This document shows, piece after piece, positions 32,610 through 41,766 of a stretch of 64,000 nucleotides of DNA. This DNA is from Parvibaculum sp040390855. GTDB taxonomy: Bacteria; Pseudomonadota; Alphaproteobacteria; Parvibaculales; Parvibaculaceae. Each line of letters begins with the position of its first letter. Within the stretch, counting starts at the first letter, position 1. The stretch is from assembly GCA_040390855.1 (NCBI GenBank), contig JAZJXO010000005.1, positions 124,001 to 188,000 on the forward strand, given 5' to 3'. Under the pieces are notes generated by a model. That model saw only the letters and a program-made list of their open reading frames with translations. It had not been told where the DNA came from and did not search any database. The position numbers and the translations under genes are program-made.

Positions 32610-33602
32610 ATGACTGACCAATTCCGCGCGATCCGCGTGTCCAAGACCGATGCAGGCCAGAGCGTCGACCTCGTGATGCTGACAACAGCCGACCTGATGG
32701 ATGGCGATGTGACGGTGAAGGTCGATTATTCGACCGTGAACTACAAAGACGGTCTGGCACTGACCGGTGCCGCTCCCATCATCCGCTCATGGCCGCTGAT
32801 CCCCGGCATCGACTTTTCAGGGATCGTCGAAAGCTCCAGCCATGCAGGCCTCAAAGCAGGCGACCGTGTGGTGCTGAACGGCTATGGCGTCGGCGAGAGC
32901 CATAATGGCGGCTATGCCCAGAAGGCGCGGGTCAAGGGCGACTGGCTGGTGAAACTCCCCGACAGCATTTCCAACGCGCACGCCATGGCCATCGGCACGG
33001 CCGGCTATACGGCCATGCTCTGCATCCTCGCGCTCGAACATGGCGGCGCGACACCGGACAAGGGCGACATTCTCGTGACCGGTGCGGCAGGCGGCGTCGG
33101 TTCGGTCGCTATCGCCATTCTTGCCAAGCTCGGCTACCGCGTCATTGCGTCCACAGGGCGCGCTTCGGAAGCCGACTATCTCAAATCTCTCGGTGCGGCT
33201 GACATCATCGACCGCAACGAGCTTTCCGCCGCCGGTCGTCCGCTCGCCAAAGAGCGCTGGGCCGGTGCGGTCGATGCGGTGGGCTCGCATACGCTGGTGA
33301 ACGCCATAGCGGGCACACGCTACGGCGGCACGGTGGCAGCTTGCGGTCTGGCACAGGGCATGGACCTGCCCGGCTCGGTCGCGCCCTTCATCCTGCGCGG
33401 TGTCACGCTTGCAGGCATCGACAGTGTGAACGCGCCGATGGCAAAACGCGTTGAAGCATGGTCGCGTCTGGCCCGCGACCTCGACCTCAAGAAGCTCGAT
33501 GCGATGACCACGCGCGTCACGCTTGCCGATGTGCCCCCGCTCGGCGCGGAAATACTGGCGGGTAAAGTGCGCGGCCGCATTGTTGTTGATGTAAATGCCT
33601 GA
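32610..33602 (+). CDS. acuI: Acrylyl-CoA reductase / YhdH family oxidoreductase
   Basis: A 330-residue medium-chain dehydrogenase/reductase without the structural zinc-binding loop. The NADPH-binding motif is VTGAAGGVGSVAIAILAKLGY (about 150-170). The N-terminal substrate half has STVNYKDGLALTG and IPGIDFSGIVESS, typical of AcuI/YhdH enzymes that reduce toxic acryloyl-CoA to propionyl-CoA. The start has AGGGATATGAA upstream. A CoA ligase follows after 23 nt and a LysE exporter 16 nt after that, so the three probably form one operon handling an acid converted to its CoA ester. Confidence 0.88.
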   Translation: MTDQFRAIRVSKTDAGQSVDLVMLTTADLMDGDVTVKVDYSTVNYKDGLALTGAAPIIRSWPLIPGIDFSGIVESSSHAGLKAGDRVVLNGYGVGESHNGGYAQKARVKGDWLVKLPDSISNAHAMAIGTAGYTAMLCILALEHGGATPDKGDILVTGAAGGVGSVAIAILAKLGYRVIASTGRASEADYLKSLGAADIIDRNELSAAGRPLAKERWAGAVDAVGSHTLVNAIAGTRYGGTVAACGLAQGMDLPGSVAPFILRGVTLAGIDSVNAPMAKRVEAWSRLARDLDLKKLDAMTTRVTLADVPPLGAEILAGKVRGRIVVDVNA

Positions 33603-33625
33603 GTATTTGAGCGGGAGCGAGTGAT

Positions 33626-35506
33626 ATGGATATGGACAGAGCCGCGCCAATGACACCTGAACTGACGAAACCTGCTTTCCGCAACGCCAATTATCTCGAA
33701 CGCAAGATCGATATTGACCGCCGCGCCGACGGCACGATCGTCATGCGCAATCTCAATCCGCTGCCGCCCGTACCGAAAAACCTGATCGCGCCCATCCGCA
33801 AATGGGCTGCTGAAGTGCCGGACCGCACCTGGCTGGCGATGCGCGGACCCGCCAAAGACGGCGTGCTCGGCGCATGGGTGCGTCTGTCTTACGCCGAAGG
33901 GAGCAAGCGCATCAACGCGATTGCCGAAAGCCTGCTCGCGCGCGGGTTCTCGCAAGCGACACCCCTGATGATCCTGTCGAACAACTCGATCGAACATGCG
34001 CTGATGACATATGGCGCAATCCTCGCGGGCGTGCCGGCGGTTCCCGTCTCACCCGCCTACAGCACGATGAGCACGGATTTCGACAAGCTGAAACATGTGG
34101 TCGGCCTCATCGAACCGAAAATGTTCTTTATGCAGAATGCCGCGCCCTTCATGCGTGCGCTGGCGGCGATTGACACGAGCGGCATCGAGCTTGTGACGAC
34201 GGATGCCTCGCTCGGCACGGCTTACGAAGAACTCGTGTCCACGACGCCGACGGACAAGGTCGAGCAGAGTTTCAAAAATCTCAACCACGCTCAGGTGGCG
34301 AAATATCTTTTCACGTCAGGGTCCACCGGTATGCCCAAGGCCGTCATTACGACGACGGGCATGATGTGCGTGAACTCGGTGATGCCGAAATCGATGACCT
34401 CGACGGATGAGGCGGCAGAACCGCCGGTGCTGCTCAACTGGTTGCCGTGGAACCATTGCTTCGGCGGCAATTCCATTCTGAGCAACACGACGGTTTCAGG
34501 CGGCACACTCTATATCGACGGTGGCCGTCCCGTGCCCGGCGCGTTCAACGAGACCGTGCAAAACCTGCGCGAAATCGCGCCGACAGCCTATTCGACCGTA
34601 CCGTCGGCCTATACGTTGCTGGTTGATGAGCTTGAAAAAGACGACGCGCTGGCCATCAGTTTTTTCTCCAAGCTCCGCACGCTGGCCTATGGCGGCGCGG
34701 CGCTCAGTCAGGACCTCTATGACCGCTTGCAGAAAGTGGCTATCCGCCTCACCGGCGAGCGCATCGTTTTCAGCTCCGGCTATGGCGCGACGGAAACAGC
34801 ACCCACCATTATGAATGTGCACTGGGAAACCGAACGCATGGGCTTGCTGGGCCTGCCGCTTCCCGGCGTCGAGATCAAACTCGCGCCGGTCGGCCAGAAG
34901 ATGGAAGTGCGTGTGCGCGGGGCCTGTATCACACCGGGCTATTACAAGAATCCGGAAAAGACGCGTGACGCTTATGACGAGGAAGGCTTCTACTGCCTCG
35001 GCGACGGCGCGCGCTTTGTTGACGATGCAAATCCCATCGAAGGTATCGTCTTTGACGGTCGCGTGGCGGAAGACTTCAAACTCTCCACCGGCACATGGGT
35101 GAGCGCAGGCAAGCTGCGCGTTGATGTGCTGGCGTCGGTCGGCACCGTCTTGCAGGACGCGCTGGTCGCGGGTCTTGATAAATCCTATATCGGACTTCTC
35201 GGCTTTCCGAACATTGCTGCCTGCCGCAAGATTGTCGGCGATGACAAGCTGACGCCGGAGGAGATTGTCGTGCATCCTGACATTCTTGCGCAGCTTGCAG
35301 AGGGCCTGCGGGCACACAACAAGACCAATCCCGGCTCCAGCACACGCGTCGAACGCGCGCTGCTGATGACCGAGCCGCCGAGTGTTGACGGTGGCGAACT
35401 CACCGACAAGGGATATATCAATCAGGCTGTGGCGCTTGGTCGTCGTGCCGACCTCGTTAAAAAACTTTATGCTGAACCCGTCGGCAATGATGTCGTCGTT
35501 GCCTGA
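33626..35506 (+). CDS. Acyl/aryl-CoA synthetase, feruloyl-CoA synthase-like
   Basis: A 626-residue AMP-forming CoA ligase. The P-loop signature is LFTSGSTGMPKAV (near residue 230); other core motifs are GYGATETAPT and the A8-like DGRVAEDFKLSTGTWVS. The GTWVS segment and overall length resemble the feruloyl-CoA synthase group, which activates hydroxycinnamates, but substrate prediction within this superfamily is weak. ATG at 33626 follows a GGGAGCGAG ribosome site. No enoyl-CoA hydratase/lyase for ferulate breakdown lies beside it, so another carboxylic acid substrate is equally possible. Confidence 0.82.
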   Translation: MDMDRAAPMTPELTKPAFRNANYLERKIDIDRRADGTIVMRNLNPLPPVPKNLIAPIRKWAAEVPDRTWLAMRGPAKDGVLGAWVRLSYAEGSKRINAIAESLLARGFSQATPLMILSNNSIEHALMTYGAILAGVPAVPVSPAYSTMSTDFDKLKHVVGLIEPKMFFMQNAAPFMRALAAIDTSGIELVTTDASLGTAYEELVSTTPTDKVEQSFKNLNHAQVAKYLFTSGSTGMPKAVITTTGMMCVNSVMPKSMTSTDEAAEPPVLLNWLPWNHCFGGNSILSNTTVSGGTLYIDGGRPVPGAFNETVQNLREIAPTAYSTVPSAYTLLVDELEKDDALAISFFSKLRTLAYGGAALSQDLYDRLQKVAIRLTGERIVFSSGYGATETAPTIMNVHWETERMGLLGLPLPGVEIKLAPVGQKMEVRVRGACITPGYYKNPEKTRDAYDEEGFYCLGDGARFVDDANPIEGIVFDGRVAEDFKLSTGTWVSAGKLRVDVLASVGTVLQDALVAGLDKSYIGLLGFPNIAACRKIVGDDKLTPEEIVVHPDILAQLAEGLRAHNKTNPGSSTRVERALLMTEPPSVDGGELTDKGYINQAVALGRRADLVKKLYAEPVGNDVVVA

Positions 35507-35522
35507 TCGGAAACAGGGTTAA

Positions 35523-36170
35523 ATGCTTGATATTGGTCTTGTAGCAACTGGGATAGGGATAGGCCTCGCTGTCGCCGCGCCCATTGGTCCCGTCAATCTT
35601 GTGGTGATCAAGCGCACGCTGCGCTTCGGCAAGATCAATGGTGTGATCTCGGGCGCGGGAGCGGCCATTGGCGATGGCGTCTTTGCTGCGATGGCGGCCT
35701 TCTCGCTGACAGCGGCGATTGATTTCTTTGTGAGATACGAGCTTTGGCTGCAAGGCATCGGCGGCATCTTTCTTCTCGTGCTTGGCTACCGCACGCTCAT
35801 CACGCATCCGCATCTTGATTCAAGCGAAGGCGAAAACCTGTCGGGCGCTGTCGCGCGCGTTTTTCTCGCGACCTTTGTGCTGACGATCACGAATCCAGCC
35901 ACCATGCTCGGCTTCATCGCCATTTTCGGCAGTGTCGCGAGCCTCGGCGGCGGTTCGGGGCAGGGGGGCGTCTCTCACGCGCTGGTGCTGACAGGCGCGG
36001 TCGTCGCGGGCTCGATGCTCTGGTGGATCGGCCTCTCGCAATTCGTCAATCTCTTCCGCGCGCGCATGTCGGACCATCTGCTTGGCATCATCAACCTTGT
36101 CTCCGGCGGCCTCATCATGGCCTTCGGCGCGGCGGTTCTTCTGCGCGTGGCGTTTAAGTTGTTTTTCTGA
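35523..36170 (+). CDS. LysE family exporter
   Basis: A 215-residue inner-membrane protein with about six hydrophobic segments. The conserved N-terminal LysE signature AAPIGPVNLVVIKRTLRFGKING is clear, and TNPATMLGFIAIFG follows in the middle. Family members export amino acids and related small molecules. It lies 16 nt after the CoA ligase gene, so it may export an intermediate of the pathway encoded by the same transcript. The substrate is unknown. Confidence 0.88.
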   Translation: MLDIGLVATGIGIGLAVAAPIGPVNLVVIKRTLRFGKINGVISGAGAAIGDGVFAAMAAFSLTAAIDFFVRYELWLQGIGGIFLLVLGYRTLITHPHLDSSEGENLSGAVARVFLATFVLTITNPATMLGFIAIFGSVASLGGGSGQGGVSHALVLTGAVVAGSMLWWIGLSQFVNLFRARMSDHLLGIINLVSGGLIMAFGAAVLLRVAFKLFF

Positions 36171-36328
36171 TCTCGCATAGAATACCACTCCGCTTCCGGC
36201 TCGCGGCTCTTGCACCCCCAAGAGCAGGACGACAAGCGAGGGCAGACGGCAGCAATGCTTGTCGGCATCCCGCTTGCCCTCTAATCTCCATCCCAATTCA
36301 AAACGACCAAGAAATCCGGGAGACTTAC

Positions 36329-37894
36329 ATGTCAGACGCAAAACCCATGAACGGTGCCGAGAGCCTTGTGCGCACCCTTGTCGCCTCGAAGGTTGACGTC
36401 TGCTTCACCAATCCCGGCACGTCGGAAATGCATTTCGTTGCAGCGCTCGACAAAGTGGACGGGATGCGCGCGATCCTCGGTCTGTTTGAAGGCGCGGTCA
36501 CCGGCATGGCCGACGGCTATGGCCGCATGGCAGAAAAGCCCGCCTGCACATTGCTCCATCTCGGACCCGGCCTTGCCAATGGTCTTGCCAACCTGCACAA
36601 CGCGCGTCGCGCCCAGACACCCATCGTCAATATTGTCGGCGACCACGCGACCTATCACGCGCAATATGATGCGCCGCTCGCCTCCGACATTCAGGGCTTT
36701 GCGCGACCCGTGTCGGGCTGGATCCATTCAAGCCCCAGCCCCAAGACGGTCGCCGCTGACGGTGCCCGCGCCGTGCAGGCCTCGATGCAGGTGCCGGGTC
36801 AGATCGCCACGCTCATTCTGCCTGCGGATACGGCGTGGCTCGATTCAGAAGGTCCCGCCGCAGCGCTGCCGGTCAACGGCCCTGCGCCCGTTTCGCAATC
36901 GGCCATCGACATCACGGCGAAGGCACTGAAATCCGGCAAGAGGGCCGCTATCATCATTCGCGGGACCGCACTCAAAAAGCGCGGCCTCATCGCGGCGGGT
37001 CGCGTTGCGGCGGCGACCGGTGCGCGCATCCTGTGCGACACGTTTGCGCCCCGTGTTGAACGCGGCGCCGGCCTCGTCATGGTCGAGCGCATTCCTTATT
37101 TCGCCGAGCAGATCGTGGAGACATTCGCCGACGTCGAGGAATTGATCCTTGTCTGCACCAAGCCGCCCGTGTCCTTCTTTGCCTATCCCGGCAAGGCAAG
37201 CTGGTGCACACCGGAAAGCGCCGCAATCCATTATCTGGCACAGGCGCATGAGGACGGCGTGCAGGCGCTGGAAGCACTGGCGGATGCTTTGGGGGCCCCC
37301 AAGGACCCTGCTCATGTCGCGCCGCTGAAGCTCGTCGATGCGCTACCGACCGGTCAACTCAACCAGTTCACGGTGGGCGAGATCGTCGCCCGGTACCTGC
37401 CCGAAGGCGCGATCATTTCCGACGAAGCGGCGACCTCCGGCCTCGGTTCCCTGATAGCCACCGCGACCGCCGCGCCGCATGACTATCTCTCGCTCACCGG
37501 CGGCGCCATCGGTCAGGGTCTGCCTGTTGCCACGGGCGCGGCGGTGGCCTGCCCCGACCGTAAAGTCGTTTGTCTCCACGGCGACGGCGGCGCGATGTAT
37601 ACCCTGCAATCGCTCTGGACGCAGGCGCGCGAAAAACTCGATGTGGTCAACATCATCTTCGCCAACAATTCCTATGCGATTTTGAATATCGAACTCTCCC
37701 GCGTCGGTGCCGAAAATCCGGGACCGAAAGCGCTCTCGATGCTTGATCTGCACAATCCGGAACTGAACTGGGTGCAGCTTGGTTCGGGCATGGGCGTCGA
37801 GTCTGTGCGCGTGACCACGGCGAAAGAATTGGTCGATGCTTATCTTTCAGCGCTTAAAACCAAAGGGCCGCGACTGATCGAAGTGATGATCTGA
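36329..37894 (+). CDS. Thiamine diphosphate enzyme (acetolactate synthase / benzoylformate decarboxylase-like)
   Basis: A 521-residue ThDP enzyme with three domains. The catalytic Glu54 lies in LGLFEGAVTGMADGYGRM. The ThDP/Mg binding motif is HGDGGAMYTLQSLWTQAREKLDVVNIIFANN-type sequence near residue 415. The DHATYHAQYDAPLASDI region with its histidines is more like benzoylformate decarboxylases than true IlvB. No small regulatory subunit (ilvH) follows, which argues against a biosynthetic acetolactate synthase. Likely a 2-oxoacid decarboxylase; substrate unknown. It begins 158 nt after the LysE gene and is probably a separate unit. Confidence 0.85.
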   Translation: MSDAKPMNGAESLVRTLVASKVDVCFTNPGTSEMHFVAALDKVDGMRAILGLFEGAVTGMADGYGRMAEKPACTLLHLGPGLANGLANLHNARRAQTPIVNIVGDHATYHAQYDAPLASDIQGFARPVSGWIHSSPSPKTVAADGARAVQASMQVPGQIATLILPADTAWLDSEGPAAALPVNGPAPVSQSAIDITAKALKSGKRAAIIIRGTALKKRGLIAAGRVAAATGARILCDTFAPRVERGAGLVMVERIPYFAEQIVETFADVEELILVCTKPPVSFFAYPGKASWCTPESAAIHYLAQAHEDGVQALEALADALGAPKDPAHVAPLKLVDALPTGQLNQFTVGEIVARYLPEGAIISDEAATSGLGSLIATATAAPHDYLSLTGGAIGQGLPVATGAAVACPDRKVVCLHGDGGAMYTLQSLWTQAREKLDVVNIIFANNSYAILNIELSRVGAENPGPKALSMLDLHNPELNWVQLGSGMGVESVRVTTAKELVDAYLSALKTKGPRLIEVMI

Positions 37895-37904
37895 TTTTTT
37901 AATT

Positions 37905-37930
37905 TGTGATGGCCGGGCTGATCGCTCGGA
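37905..37930. repeat. Fragment of a GATGGCCGGG repeat
   Basis: TGATGGCCGGGCTGATCGC follows the ThDP enzyme gene. It shares the ATGGCCGG core with the copies at 54661 and 59636, and is probably a decayed member of the same dispersed family. Confidence 0.35.
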
Positions 37931-37933
37931 AAA

Positions 37934-38242
37934 TCACTGCATCACACGGTTCAGAGTGAACTCGCCCTGACGTACACGGTCGGCAAGACCGGCGGCCATT
38001 TCGGCGACGGGTTCCTCACCATAGGCTTCGACCATGTCGGAGAGCGCTGCGAAAATCGCGGTGGTGGCGAGAATGTCGGCGCCGACGCCTTCGGCGAGCG
38101 CTTCGTCCCACGCATCGAGGATGGATTGCAATGCCAGACGGCGCTGGTCGGTTTCGGTCGGAACGAGGCCGTCGTCATCCATCGTCTCGTCGTCCATGAG
38201 ATCAACGGACGTATCGCCCGGCATATCGAAATCGGCCATCAT
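37934..38242 (-). CDS. Conserved-looking acidic hypothetical protein
   Basis: A 102-residue protein not assigned to a family. It is acidic at the N-terminus (DLMDDETMDDDG) and helical afterwards, with two amphipathic helices (RLALQSILDAWDEALAEG and AIFAALSDMVEAYGEEPVAEMAAGLADRV). No signal peptide or membrane span. AGAGGGC provides a ribosome site; the first two codons are both ATG, so 38239 is an alternative start. It converges with the ThDP enzyme gene 39 nt away. Codon use matches its neighbours. Confidence 0.65.
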   Translation of the reverse strand: MMADFDMPGDTSVDLMDDETMDDDGLVPTETDQRRLALQSILDAWDEALAEGVGADILATTAIFAALSDMVEAYGEEPVAEMAAGLADRVRQGEFTLNRVMQ

Positions 38243-38449
38243 GCCCTCTGCTTACTCCCCCGGACGGGGGCCACATACAAAGTCCCGTCGCTGGAACCGG
38301 AAGGCAGCGAAAGCATGAGCCCAAAACTCTGCTTTCATTCGTCCCCCCACGACTTGACGCCCACTTGTACCATATGGCGCGGGCTTGTCTCGCGTTTCGT
38401 GTAAAAAGGGTTAACGGTTCGGGCCGAAATGAGCCGCCGGAAATACAAT

Positions 38450-38470
38450 AAAGCCTGCAAAATAGGCTTT
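38450..38470 (-). terminator. Terminator after the TIGR02301-like gene
   Basis: AAAGCCT (38450-38456) and AGGCTTT (38464-38470) form a 7-bp hairpin starting 3 nt after the stop codon on the minus strand and followed there by ATTGTATTT. A T-rich stretch flanks the other side too. Confidence 0.5.
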
Positions 38471-38472
38471 TC

Positions 38473-38883
38473 TTAAAACAGGGATGCGGCGTTTTTGCGC
38501 TGGTCCGACAGGCTGGAAGCAAGGCGCTGGGCCTCGTCAAACAGCATATTGGCACGTTTTGCCGCCTCGTCCGAACATCGGGGAAAGCCCGTGCGGGCGT
38601 CATAGTAAGCATCATTGAAGTGCGTGATCAGGGCCTGCCGCTTGTCTGGATCGAGCTTGGCCGCGTTGATCATGTCGATCATCTTGTTGCGCCAGAGCGA
38701 ACCGTCATTGGCCCCGCAAATATCGCGCAGATGATGGATCGTGCCGAGGATTTGCGACAGGCGCGTCAGCCCGTCATCAAGGGCGTCGGCGCGGACAGGG
38801 GCGAACGAAAGCAGCGCCAGGAAGGCACTGATACGCAACAACGTCCCGACTCCGGACAAAATCTGTCCCATTCCACGCCACAT
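38473..38883 (-). CDS. TIGR02301 family secreted protein
   Basis: A 136-residue protein with a signal peptide (about 1-33, cleavage near APVRADA). The mature part matches the alphaproteobacterial TIGR02301 family: LSQILGTIHHLRDICG, GSLWRNKMIDMINA, HFNDAYYDARTGFPRCSDEA and a helical end with LASSLSDQR. Two cysteines, in RDICG and FPRCS, may form a disulfide in the periplasm. Function unknown. It stands alone, with a hairpin terminator directly after the stop. Confidence 0.8.
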   Translation of the reverse strand: MWRGMGQILSGVGTLLRISAFLALLSFAPVRADALDDGLTRLSQILGTIHHLRDICGANDGSLWRNKMIDMINAAKLDPDKRQALITHFNDAYYDARTGFPRCSDEAAKRANMLFDEAQRLASSLSDQRKNAASLF

Positions 38884-39022
38884 AGACTTTCTCCACCGGC
38901 AAAAAGCCGGTCAGGAGTTCAGTCCTGCATAGTCTACGCCATGCGCGTTCTAGTCATCAAAATTAGATCAAAACAAAAATTGTCACCCCGCCCTTGTCGG
39001 GAGCGACAAAGCAGGGCAGGCC

Positions 39023-39805
39023 TCAGAAAATCGCATAACCGCCGTCGATCACGAATGTATCGCCGGAGTGATAGCTTGAGGCATCCGACGCCAGATAAAC
39101 CGCGACGCCGCCGAAATCGGCAGGCTCGCCCCAGCGCCGCGCGGGCACGCGGGGGATGACTTTTTCGGTAAAGGCTTTGCTTTCCTGCGCATTGGCCGTC
39201 ATGTCGGTGGCGATCCAGCCGGGCAGGATGGAATTGGCGCGGATGCCGTAGCGGGCAAATTCAACGGCGCAGGATTTCATCATCGAGATGACCGCGCCCT
39301 TCGTTGCTGCGTATGCCTGATTGCGGGCCGCGCCTTCAATCGCTGCAAGGCTTGCAACACCGACGAGCGAGCCGCCGGTGTCGCCTGACTTCGCGCGGTC
39401 GACCATATGCTTGGTCGTTTCGCGCAAGGTCCAGAAGACACCATCAAGATTGACCGCGAGTGTCTTGCGATAGGTTTCCGTTTTCATTTCTGTAAATGCC
39501 GGCGAACCGAAGCCGACGCCCGCATTGGCAAACACGCTGTCGATGCGACCAAGCGCCTTCAGCGTTTCGCCGATGCCATCGATCACCTGTTGTTCGTCGG
39601 CGACATTCACCTTGCGCGCATAGACCTTGACGCCATGCGCTTTGAGCTTGGCTTCGGCTTTGGCGTTTTTATCTTCGTTCGTGCCCCAGATGGCGATCGC
39701 CGCACCCGCCTGCGCCATGGCGTCTGCCATGCCGAGGCCGATGCCGCCATTGCCGCCTGTCACCAGCGCCACTTTGCCCGTCAGATCAAAAGGTTTGTAA
39801 GCCAT
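39023..39805 (-). CDS. Short-chain dehydrogenase/reductase
   Basis: A classical SDR of about 260 residues. The cofactor motif is TGGNGGIGLGMADAMAQ (TGxxxGIG, residues about 15-21), with FANAGVG as the NAG motif and the catalytic YxxxK as YAATKGA. The C-terminus GDTFVIDGGYAIF is typical of 3-oxoacyl-ACP reductase-like SDRs. The substrate is not predictable. The ATG at 39805 has AGGGAGAATGT upstream; an in-frame GTG lies directly before it. It stands alone between two hypothetical secreted protein genes. Confidence 0.88.
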   Translation of the reverse strand: MAYKPFDLTGKVALVTGGNGGIGLGMADAMAQAGAAIAIWGTNEDKNAKAEAKLKAHGVKVYARKVNVADEQQVIDGIGETLKALGRIDSVFANAGVGFGSPAFTEMKTETYRKTLAVNLDGVFWTLRETTKHMVDRAKSGDTGGSLVGVASLAAIEGAARNQAYAATKGAVISMMKSCAVEFARYGIRANSILPGWIATDMTANAQESKAFTEKVIPRVPARRWGEPADFGGVAVYLASDASSYHSGDTFVIDGGYAIF

Positions 39806-39858
39806 CACATTCTCCCTGAATTTTATTTTGATTTTTGATTTTATGGCCGCGCGATGAT

Positions 39859-40242
39859 TCAGTACTTCGGCTTTTCCATTTTCAGGCGCGGCACCTCCGG
39901 CACGGGTGCCATAAACGGCTTGGTCGCTTTGCTCGTCGGGCCCGCTTGTTCGTCGAGTTCCGAGCAGACGAAATAGCTGCGATAGCTCATATGTTCGGGA
40001 TCGGGCGGAATGCTACAGGAAAAAACCGACGGTCCTTTTTGCAGGATCAGCGCATTGCCGAGATTGGCTTTGATCTCATAGCCGTTCTTCGTGAGCTCAC
40101 TGAGCGAGCGCTGCGTGACCACGAAAGGTCCATTGCGCGTACCTGCCGCATAAGGATCAACCGGCGCGGCAGAGGCGGCTGATACCGCCAGCGACGCACT
40201 GAAAATTCCGCCGATAAGTGCGCGCTGAAATGCAAATGACAT
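39859..40242 (-). CDS. Hypothetical secreted protein
   Basis: A 127-residue protein starting with a signal peptide (about 1-27, SAASAAP cleavage region). The mature part contains a VTQRSLSELTKNGYEIKANLG segment and two cysteines (FSCSIPP and YFVCSELD) that could form a disulfide. The tail is rich in Pro and Lys (VPEVPRLKMEKPKY). I do not recognise a family. Start ATG 40242 follows GGGGAAC; starting at 40287 would place 15 extra residues before the signal peptide. Confidence 0.7.
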   Translation of the reverse strand: MSFAFQRALIGGIFSASLAVSAASAAPVDPYAAGTRNGPFVVTQRSLSELTKNGYEIKANLGNALILQKGPSVFSCSIPPDPEHMSYRSYFVCSELDEQAGPTSKATKPFMAPVPEVPRLKMEKPKY

Positions 40243-40325
40243 GAGTTCCCCGAAAGTCCCGAAATTATGCGGTGAAGTGTAACGCAATGAAGTCCTGTTT
40301 CACACGCTCTCACAGAGCCCTGACA

Positions 40326-40820
40326 TTACAGAGATTGGCAACGCGCACAAACACCGGCGATCTCGACCACTTTGCGTTCTACCGCAAAGCCCGAGCGTTT
40401 CGTTGCGGTATCAAGCGCTATGTCGAGCGCGTCATCGACGATTTCTTCCGCCGTGCCGCAGGAACGGCAAATCAGGAACTGGCTTTCATGCGTATGCCCC
40501 GCCTCGCCGCAACCCAGATAGGCGTTGAGCGACTCGATCTTGTGGATCAGCCCCTCGGCCATCAGAAAATCGAGCGCGCGGTAAACGGTCGGCGGTCGTG
40601 CGGCCTTGTGCGTGCGGGCCAGCGTGTCGAGCACATCATAGGCGCCGACGGGTTTGTGGCTGCGCCAGACGATCTCCAGCACCTTTTCGCGGATCGGCGT
40701 CAGCTTCACCTCGCGCGCACCGCAAAGCTCACGCGCCCGCGTCAGCGCCGCGCCGATGCATTTTTCGTGATTGTGCAAATGGGGCTCATGCTCATGCAGA
40801 TGTGCGTTTCCGTCAGTCAT
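40326..40820 (-). CDS. zur: Zinc uptake regulator (Fur family)
   Basis: A 164-residue Fur-family metalloregulator. The winged-helix part includes LTPIREKVLEIVWRSHKPVGAYDVL and RPPTVYRALDFLMAEGLIHKIES. The structural zinc site uses Cys118-x2-Cys121 and Cys158-x2-Cys161. The N-terminus (HLHEHEPHLHNHEKC) has six His in about a dozen residues and may add zinc affinity. Together these fit Zur rather than Fur. ATG 40820 is the usual family start; the frame stays open upstream to 40970. Divergent from the SRAP gene with only 58 nt between them. No zinc transporter gene is in the window. Confidence 0.87.
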   Translation of the reverse strand: MTDGNAHLHEHEPHLHNHEKCIGAALTRARELCGAREVKLTPIREKVLEIVWRSHKPVGAYDVLDTLARTHKAARPPTVYRALDFLMAEGLIHKIESLNAYLGCGEAGHTHESQFLICRSCGTAEEIVDDALDIALDTATKRSGFAVERKVVEIAGVCARCQSL

Positions 40821-40878
40821 GGCTTGATGATACAACATAACAAACGCGATTGACCACAAAACTGACGAGCCCCTTTCC

Positions 40879-41613
40879 ATGTGCGGACGCATAGCCATCA
40901 CCACGGCCCCAGAAGATATGCGGACCCTGTACAAATATCGGCAACAGCCGAATTTTCCCGCCCGTTTCAACGTCGCGCCGACCCAGCCTGTGCCGCTTGT
41001 CCGGCTCGATCACGCAGGGCAGCGCGAATTCGCGCTGGTCCGCTGGGGCCTCGTGCCCTCGTGGTCCAAGGGCGTGCCGACGACACCGCTTATCAATGCC
41101 CGCGCCGACACCATTGCCGACAAGCCCTCTTTCCGCGGGGCCTTCCGTCACCGTCGCGGACTGATGCCCGCTGACGGATTCTATGAATGGCGGGTTATGG
41201 GGGCGGGGCCGCGCCAGCCTCATTTCATCCGGCGCCGCGACCGCGCACCCTTTGCCATTGCCGCCATCTGGGACAGTTGGCTGCCTGCGAACGGGTCGGA
41301 GCTTGAAAGCTGTGCACTGATCACGACGGAGGCGAACGCGACTCTGATGCCTGTCCATCACCGGATGCCGGTGATCCTGGCGGAAAAAGATTTCACCCTT
41401 TGGCTTGATCCGGCGACACCTCTGAAAGATCTCCACGCGCTGCTGGTGCCCGCGCCGGACGATCTGATGGAGGCTTTCCCCGTGAGCCTCGATGTGAACC
41501 ATGTGGCGAATGACGGCCCGCATTTGCTCGACCCTTATCTCGCGCCGCTCGAAGCGCCTGCGCCGAAGAAAAAAGCAAAGCCTGCGGACGACCGGCAGGA
41601 GAGTTTGTTTTAG
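40879..41613 (+). CDS. SRAP (YedK/HMCES) abasic-site protein
   Basis: A 244-residue SOS response-associated peptidase-family protein. These form a covalent thiazolidine link to abasic sites in single-stranded DNA through the conserved Cys2, exposed after Met removal; here the start is MCGRIAI. Other family residues are visible: FNVAPTQPV, the WGLVPSW motif, INARADT, the active-site Glu in ADGFYEW and His in MPVHHRMPVIL. The C-terminal KKKAKPADDRQESLF tail is basic and probably flexible. Divergent from zur. No LexA-type box was recognised upstream. Confidence 0.92.
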   Translation: MCGRIAITTAPEDMRTLYKYRQQPNFPARFNVAPTQPVPLVRLDHAGQREFALVRWGLVPSWSKGVPTTPLINARADTIADKPSFRGAFRHRRGLMPADGFYEWRVMGAGPRQPHFIRRRDRAPFAIAAIWDSWLPANGSELESCALITTEANATLMPVHHRMPVILAEKDFTLWLDPATPLKDLHALLVPAPDDLMEAFPVSLDVNHVANDGPHLLDPYLAPLEAPAPKKKAKPADDRQESLF

Positions 41614-41766
41614 TTTCTATAGAGACCTAGCCGCTGGCCCTGTCCGCGACCTCGGCGGACCGGAACCGGATTGATTCTCCCGCCGCCGCCTCTGCGGGCC
41701 GTGCAGAGCGAGGTTGGTCGGTCATGGGCACCCTCCGGCACTATTCGTCACGGAAAGCGTGTGAAA

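Noticed and set aside
32331..32621. Possible 96-residue minus-strand protein between usg and acuI
   Set aside because: Overlaps the acuI start and lacks a good ribosome site or similarity to a known family.
40821..40878. Zur box in the zur/SRAP gap (GATACAACATAAC)
   Set aside because: Only one half resembles the expected ATAAC half-site; the dyad is too imperfect to call.
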